The notes under the pieces are model-generated. The model was not told where the DNA came from, did not search any database, and worked only from the letters and a program-made list of their open reading frames with translations. A DNA stretch of 7,620 nucleotides, taken from the NCBI GenBank assembly GCA_919901895.1, contig CAKKQI010000175.1, forward strand, positions 1-7,620, read 5' to 3'. Of this stretch, positions 5,353-7,620 are shown piece by piece. Every line of letters begins with the position of its first letter. Position 1 is the first letter of the stretch. This DNA comes from Candidatus Brocadiaceae bacterium (GTDB taxonomy: Bacteria; Planctomycetota; MHYJ01; JACQXL01; CAKKQI01). The translations under genes were made by a program, and so were the position numbers.

Positions 5353-5562
5353 ATTACGAGACTGTTTCAAATTTTCAGAATCATCATTCAGGCTGTGTCA
5401 TAATCATCTTTTTGTCATTGCGGGCAATCTCTATTTAATGAGATTACTTCGTCGTCCCGTCCCGCCCAGGCGGGACAGGACTTCTCGTAATGACATTATG
5501 ACACAGTCTGAATGACAGTTGGATACGGAAAATTTGAAATAGTCTCTAAATTACTCGTCATT
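5345..5562. repeat. Large nested palindrome (MITE-like), about 218 bp
   Basis: Three layers of inverted repeat are nested. The outermost is AATGAC (5345-5350) against GTCATT (5557-5562). The next is GAGACTGTTTCAAATTTTC (5358-5376) against 5528-5546, matching at 18 of 19 positions. Then 5384-5404 pairs with 5495-5515 at 20 of 21 positions (TCATTCAG, GGCTGTGTCATAAT). The core (5414-5494) runs from GTCATTGCGGGCAATCTC to TCGTAATGAC and holds a perfect GTCCCGCC/GGCGGGAC hairpin around 5458-5475. No protein is encoded. The right arm runs over the epimerase stop codon and supplies the last residues of that protein. Confidence 0.8.
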
Positions 5563-6519
5563 TTTTTTAAAGTAATCAATGACGCTCTCCAGAATCTGGT
5601 CAATATTTTTAGTCGGCCGGTAATTGATGGCTTTGGTGATTTTAGTTAAATCCGGAACCCGGCGGAGCATATCTTCAAAACCGGATTCATAGGCCTCCTC
5701 GTAAGGGATATATTTAATAACCGATTTACTGCCGGTTTTTTCTTTAACCTTCCGGGCGAGTTCTTCAATCGTAATTTCCTGGTTACTGCCGATATTAAAC
5801 ACCTCTCCGACGGCTTGGTCATAATGAATAATTTTAATAATGGCTTCCACGATATCACTCACGTGGGCAAAACAGCGGGACTGCTGGCCGTTGCCGTAAA
5901 CCGTAATCGGTTCGCCGGTCAGGGCCTGTTTGACAAAGCGGGGGATAACCATTCCGTATCGGCCGGTTTGCCGCGGTCCGACCGTGTTAAAAAGGCGTCC
6001 GATGACGGTCGGTGTTTTCTTTTCCCGCCAGTAAGCCAGAGCCAGGAATTCATCAATGGCCTTGGAGCAGGCATAACTCCAGCGGCCTTTGGAGGTCGGG
6101 CCGAGAACCATATCATCATCTTCGCTGAAAGGAATTTTGGTGCTTTTACCGTAAACTTCGGAAGATGAGGCGATAAAAACTTTTTTCTGTTTTTTGGAAG
6201 CGTGTTTTAAGACAATTTCTGTTCCGGAAATATTAGTTTCAATGGTTCGGACCGGGCTTTCTACGATCAACCGCACCCCGACCGCGGCCGCCAGATGCAG
6301 AACCAGGTCGCACTGGTCAACTAATTCAGCTAGTAGCGGTTCGTTAAAAATAGAATTTATGGTATAATGAAGTTTCGGATTGGTTTTAAGATGTTCAATG
6401 TTTTTGATTGAACCGGTGGAGAGGTCGTCAATTAAATAAACCTCGCCGTTTTGAGCAAGGAGCGCTTCGGCTAAATGCGAGCCGACAAATCCGGTTCCAC
6501 CGGTAATGAGGTATTTCAT
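5551..6519 (-). CDS. NAD-dependent nucleotide-sugar epimerase/dehydratase (extended SDR)
   Basis: A 322-residue extended short-chain dehydrogenase acting on a nucleotide sugar in the cytoplasm. GGTGFVG (7-13) binds NAD; DDLSTG (31-36) follows the second strand and fits NAD preference; HLAAAVG (75-81) is conserved. The catalytic set is SSSEVYG (118-124) plus Y149-x3-K153 in SYACSK. The substrate region has RLFNTVGPRQ (175-184) and YGNGQQSRCFAHVSD (208-222), with R215 likely contacting the nucleotide phosphates. The RLFNTVGPRQTGRYGMVIP block is seen in GalE-like and UDP-glucuronate decarboxylase-like members, so 4-epimerase or decarboxylase are both possible. It starts 4 nt after the thioredoxin stop with no visible Shine-Dalgarno, so translation is probably coupled. 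Its last residues (KKNDE) and stop lie within the palindrome at 5345-5562. Confidence 0.9.
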   Translation of the reverse strand: MKYLITGGTGFVGSHLAEALLAQNGEVYLIDDLSTGSIKNIEHLKTNPKLHYTINSIFNEPLLAELVDQCDLVLHLAAAVGVRLIVESPVRTIETNISGTEIVLKHASKKQKKVFIASSSEVYGKSTKIPFSEDDDMVLGPTSKGRWSYACSKAIDEFLALAYWREKKTPTVIGRLFNTVGPRQTGRYGMVIPRFVKQALTGEPITVYGNGQQSRCFAHVSDIVEAIIKIIHYDQAVGEVFNIGSNQEITIEELARKVKEKTGSKSVIKYIPYEEAYESGFEDMLRRVPDLTKITKAINYRPTKNIDQILESVIDYFKKNDE

Positions 6520-6523
6520 ATTA

Positions 6524-6862
6524 TTATTTTGTTACACCTAAACTGGTCCGGATAATTTCTTCCAGTTCGTTTTGCGACTTCACGCCGGTGCTGCGTTCCA
6601 CCAACTGGCCCTGTTTAAAAAATAGCAAGGTCGGAATAGCCATTACCTGATATTTGGTGGACATTTCCGGGTTATCGTCGGTATTGATTTTAGTTATTTT
6701 TAATTTTCCCCGGTACGATCCGGCGAGCGTTTCCATAAGCGGGGCCAGCATCCGGCAGGGGCCGCACCAGGGCGCCCATAAGTCAACAATGACCGGCAAG
6801 GTGGATTTGAGCACTTCTGTGTCAAAAACGCTATCGGTTATTTCTAATACGTTAGCAGACAT
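6524..6862 (-). CDS. trxA: Thioredoxin
   Basis: A 112-residue cytoplasmic thiol-disulfide reductant, normally recycled by thioredoxin reductase. The single thioredoxin fold is complete: buried D27 in VDLWA, active-site WCGPC (32-36), KINTDDNP (58-65), the cis-proline loop AIPT (75-78, P77) and LLFFKQGQLVERSTG (79-93). Length is normal and there is no signal peptide. The start is supported by GGAG (6870-6873) 7 nt before the ATG. A promoter candidate lies at 6905-6932. The sugar-nucleotide epimerase follows after 4 nt, so the two genes form one transcription unit, an uncommon pairing. No thioredoxin reductase gene is in the window. Confidence 0.96.
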   Translation of the reverse strand: MSANVLEITDSVFDTEVLKSTLPVIVDLWAPWCGPCRMLAPLMETLAGSYRGKLKITKINTDDNPEMSTKYQVMAIPTLLFFKQGQLVERSTGVKSQNELEEIIRTSLGVTK

Positions 6863-6904
6863 TTTAATTCTCCATAAAAAATTTTATTCCGGTGAATTTT
6901 TTAT

Positions 6905-6932
6905 ATTATACATCAAATTTCTAACGGAGCAA
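6905..6932 (-). promoter_or_regulatory. Candidate promoter for trxA and the epimerase gene
   Basis: On the minus strand a perfect TATAAT (6905-6910) follows TTGCTC (6927-6932) after 16 nt. The -35 matches only its TTG. Transcription would begin near 6898, about 35 nt before the thioredoxin ATG, which leaves room for the GGAG Shine-Dalgarno. The cloverleaf repeat at 6965-7050 lies just upstream. Confidence 0.5.
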
Positions 6933-6964
6933 TATAATTTTTTTAGAGTCTCTAACATTTTAAA

Positions 6965-7050
6965 GTAGCTGCGACCCTTGTGGTCGCCTATTTAGGCGGG
7001 GACAAGCCCCGCCGCTACTCGCCAGAAGACGAGTCCGTCCTTTGGCGGAC
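6965..7050. repeat. Cloverleaf-like repeat followed by two more hairpins
   Basis: GTAGC (6965-6969) pairs with GCTAC (7014-7018) around two internal hairpins: GCGACC/GGTCGC (6971-6987) and GGCGGGG/CCCCGCC (6995-7013). This gives a three-way junction about 54 nt long. Immediately after come CTCG/CGAG (7018-7033) and GTCCG/CGGAC (7033-7050). It is not a tRNA: the stem lengths and loops do not fit and no CCA or T-loop motif is seen. It looks like a dispersed palindromic repeat. With no T-run after it on the minus strand, intrinsic termination of the helicase transcript is possible but not supported. Confidence 0.7.
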
Positions 7051-7078
7051 AATATACGCATTATTTTGTTAGACGCTC

Positions 7079-7620
7079 TTAATAAGATTCATTCTGGGTA
7101 ATCCGGACTTCCCGGTAACTGCTGGCATCCAGTTCCTGTAAAAACCGGGACGGTTGCTGGAAGATTTCGTATAAAGCGCTTCTTTTTTCGCCGGCCAGAG
7201 GATAACATAAATAAAGTTTTTGTTTTGTTCTGGTTACGGCCACATAGAATAAACGTCGTTCTTCTTCCAGTTCCGATTCGGTCGTGTGCCTGGAATCCGG
7301 GAACCGGTCTTCCACTAATCCGATAACGAAAACCACCGACCATTCCAATCCTTTGGCCTGGTGGATCGTGCTTAAGATTAATCTGTCTGAGACCGATGGT
7401 TTAGTCCCGGCTCGGTGTTCTTCACCTTCCGCATTGGTCAGCAGGGTAATCCGGCTTAAAAATTTTTCCAGGGAATTAAACTGTTCGGCGAAAACGCTTA
7501 ACTGCTTCAGGTCATCAATCCGGTCGCGGTAATCCGCATAATTGCCTTCCAGGTAATCGCGATACCATTCATCCAGGATAATATTAATTAAGACCGCCTG
7601 GTTGTCCTTGAGATTCGGGT
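7079..7620 (-). CDS. UvrD/PcrA-like superfamily 1 DNA helicase, C-terminal part
   Basis: The frame stays open from the TAA at 7079-7081 to the window edge, giving about 179 residues of the C-terminal end; a TTG at 7346-7348 is an internal leucine, not a start. The family uses ATP to unwind DNA 3' to 5' in repair and replication restart. Motif V reads TIHQAKGLEW (7340-7369) and motif VI reads EEERRLFYVAVTRTKQKL (about 7214-7267), with the arginine of VTRT as the likely ATP-sensing finger. Upstream residues form the 2B/2A part (PNLKDNQAVLI, YRDRIDDLKQL). The protein ends about 45 residues after motif VI with PSRFLQEL, so it lacks the long C-terminal tail of E. coli UvrD or PcrA and belongs to a short-tailed group. 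The ATPase motifs I-IV lie outside the window. UvrD, PcrA and Rep cannot be separated here. Confidence 0.93.
   Translation of the reverse strand, partial: PNLKDNQAVLINIILDEWYRDYLEGNYADYRDRIDDLKQLSVFAEQFNSLEKFLSRITLLTNAEGEEHRAGTKPSVSDRLILSTIHQAKGLEWSVVFVIGLVEDRFPDSRHTTESELEEERRLFYVAVTRTKQKLYLCYPLAGEKRSALYEIFQQPSRFLQELDASSYREVRITQNESY

Noticed and set aside
5815..6168. Plus-strand 117-residue frame inside the epimerase gene
   Set aside because: It lies entirely opposite a gene with all catalytic motifs, has no Shine-Dalgarno and no recognisable domain.
6965..7018. tRNA gene, because of the cloverleaf shape
   Set aside because: It has only two internal arms, a 5-bp closing stem and no T-loop, anticodon loop or CCA end.

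Overview
This is a bacterial window of mid-40s GC content by eye. Every confident gene lies on the minus strand, so transcription runs from high to low coordinates. The organism cannot be named from the sequence. Ribosomal protein L7/L12, thioredoxin and a UvrD-type helicase show that it is bacterial and chromosomal. Almost every gap between genes is filled by short palindromic repeats of types I associate from memory with uncultivated candidate-phylum genomes; that link is an impression, not a search result.

Layout in transcription order. (1) 7620-7079: the C-terminal third of a UvrD/PcrA-like superfamily 1 helicase, cut by the window edge. (2) 7078-6863: a gap with a cloverleaf-like repeat cluster and a likely thioredoxin promoter. 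(3) 6862-5551: thioredoxin, followed 4 nt later by an NAD-dependent sugar-nucleotide epimerase/dehydratase. (4) 5550-5175: a gap built from a roughly 218-bp nested palindrome and a GATTACACAGATT repeat cluster, with a good promoter candidate at their junction. (5) 5174-3840: an RmlC-like cupin epimerase and, 6 nt later, an MBL-fold hydrolase that carries a heptamer repeat inside its reading frame. (6) 3839-2723: a 1.1-kb gene-poor stretch with four copies of a 28-nt direct repeat, several hairpins and one possible 58-residue two-helix membrane protein. (7) 2722-736: a Gfo/Idh/MocA sugar-nucleotide dehydrogenase and a left-handed beta-helix acyltransferase, separated by another nested palindrome. 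(8) 607-185: rplL with its own Shine-Dalgarno and a promoter candidate, but without rplJ next to it.

The epimerase, RmlC-like cupin, Gfo/Idh dehydrogenase and hexapeptide acyltransferase form a surface-polysaccharide sugar-nucleotide set. The dehydrogenase and acyltransferase resemble the WbpB and WbpD steps of acetamido-uronic acid synthesis, but the PLP aminotransferase that would act between them is not in the window. No glycosyltransferase, flippase or polymerase is present, so this is a donor-synthesis patch rather than a whole O-antigen locus. I see no clear new defence or enzymatic system. The unusual content is the density and nested architecture of the repeats and their reach into gene ends, a probable promoter and one reading frame.
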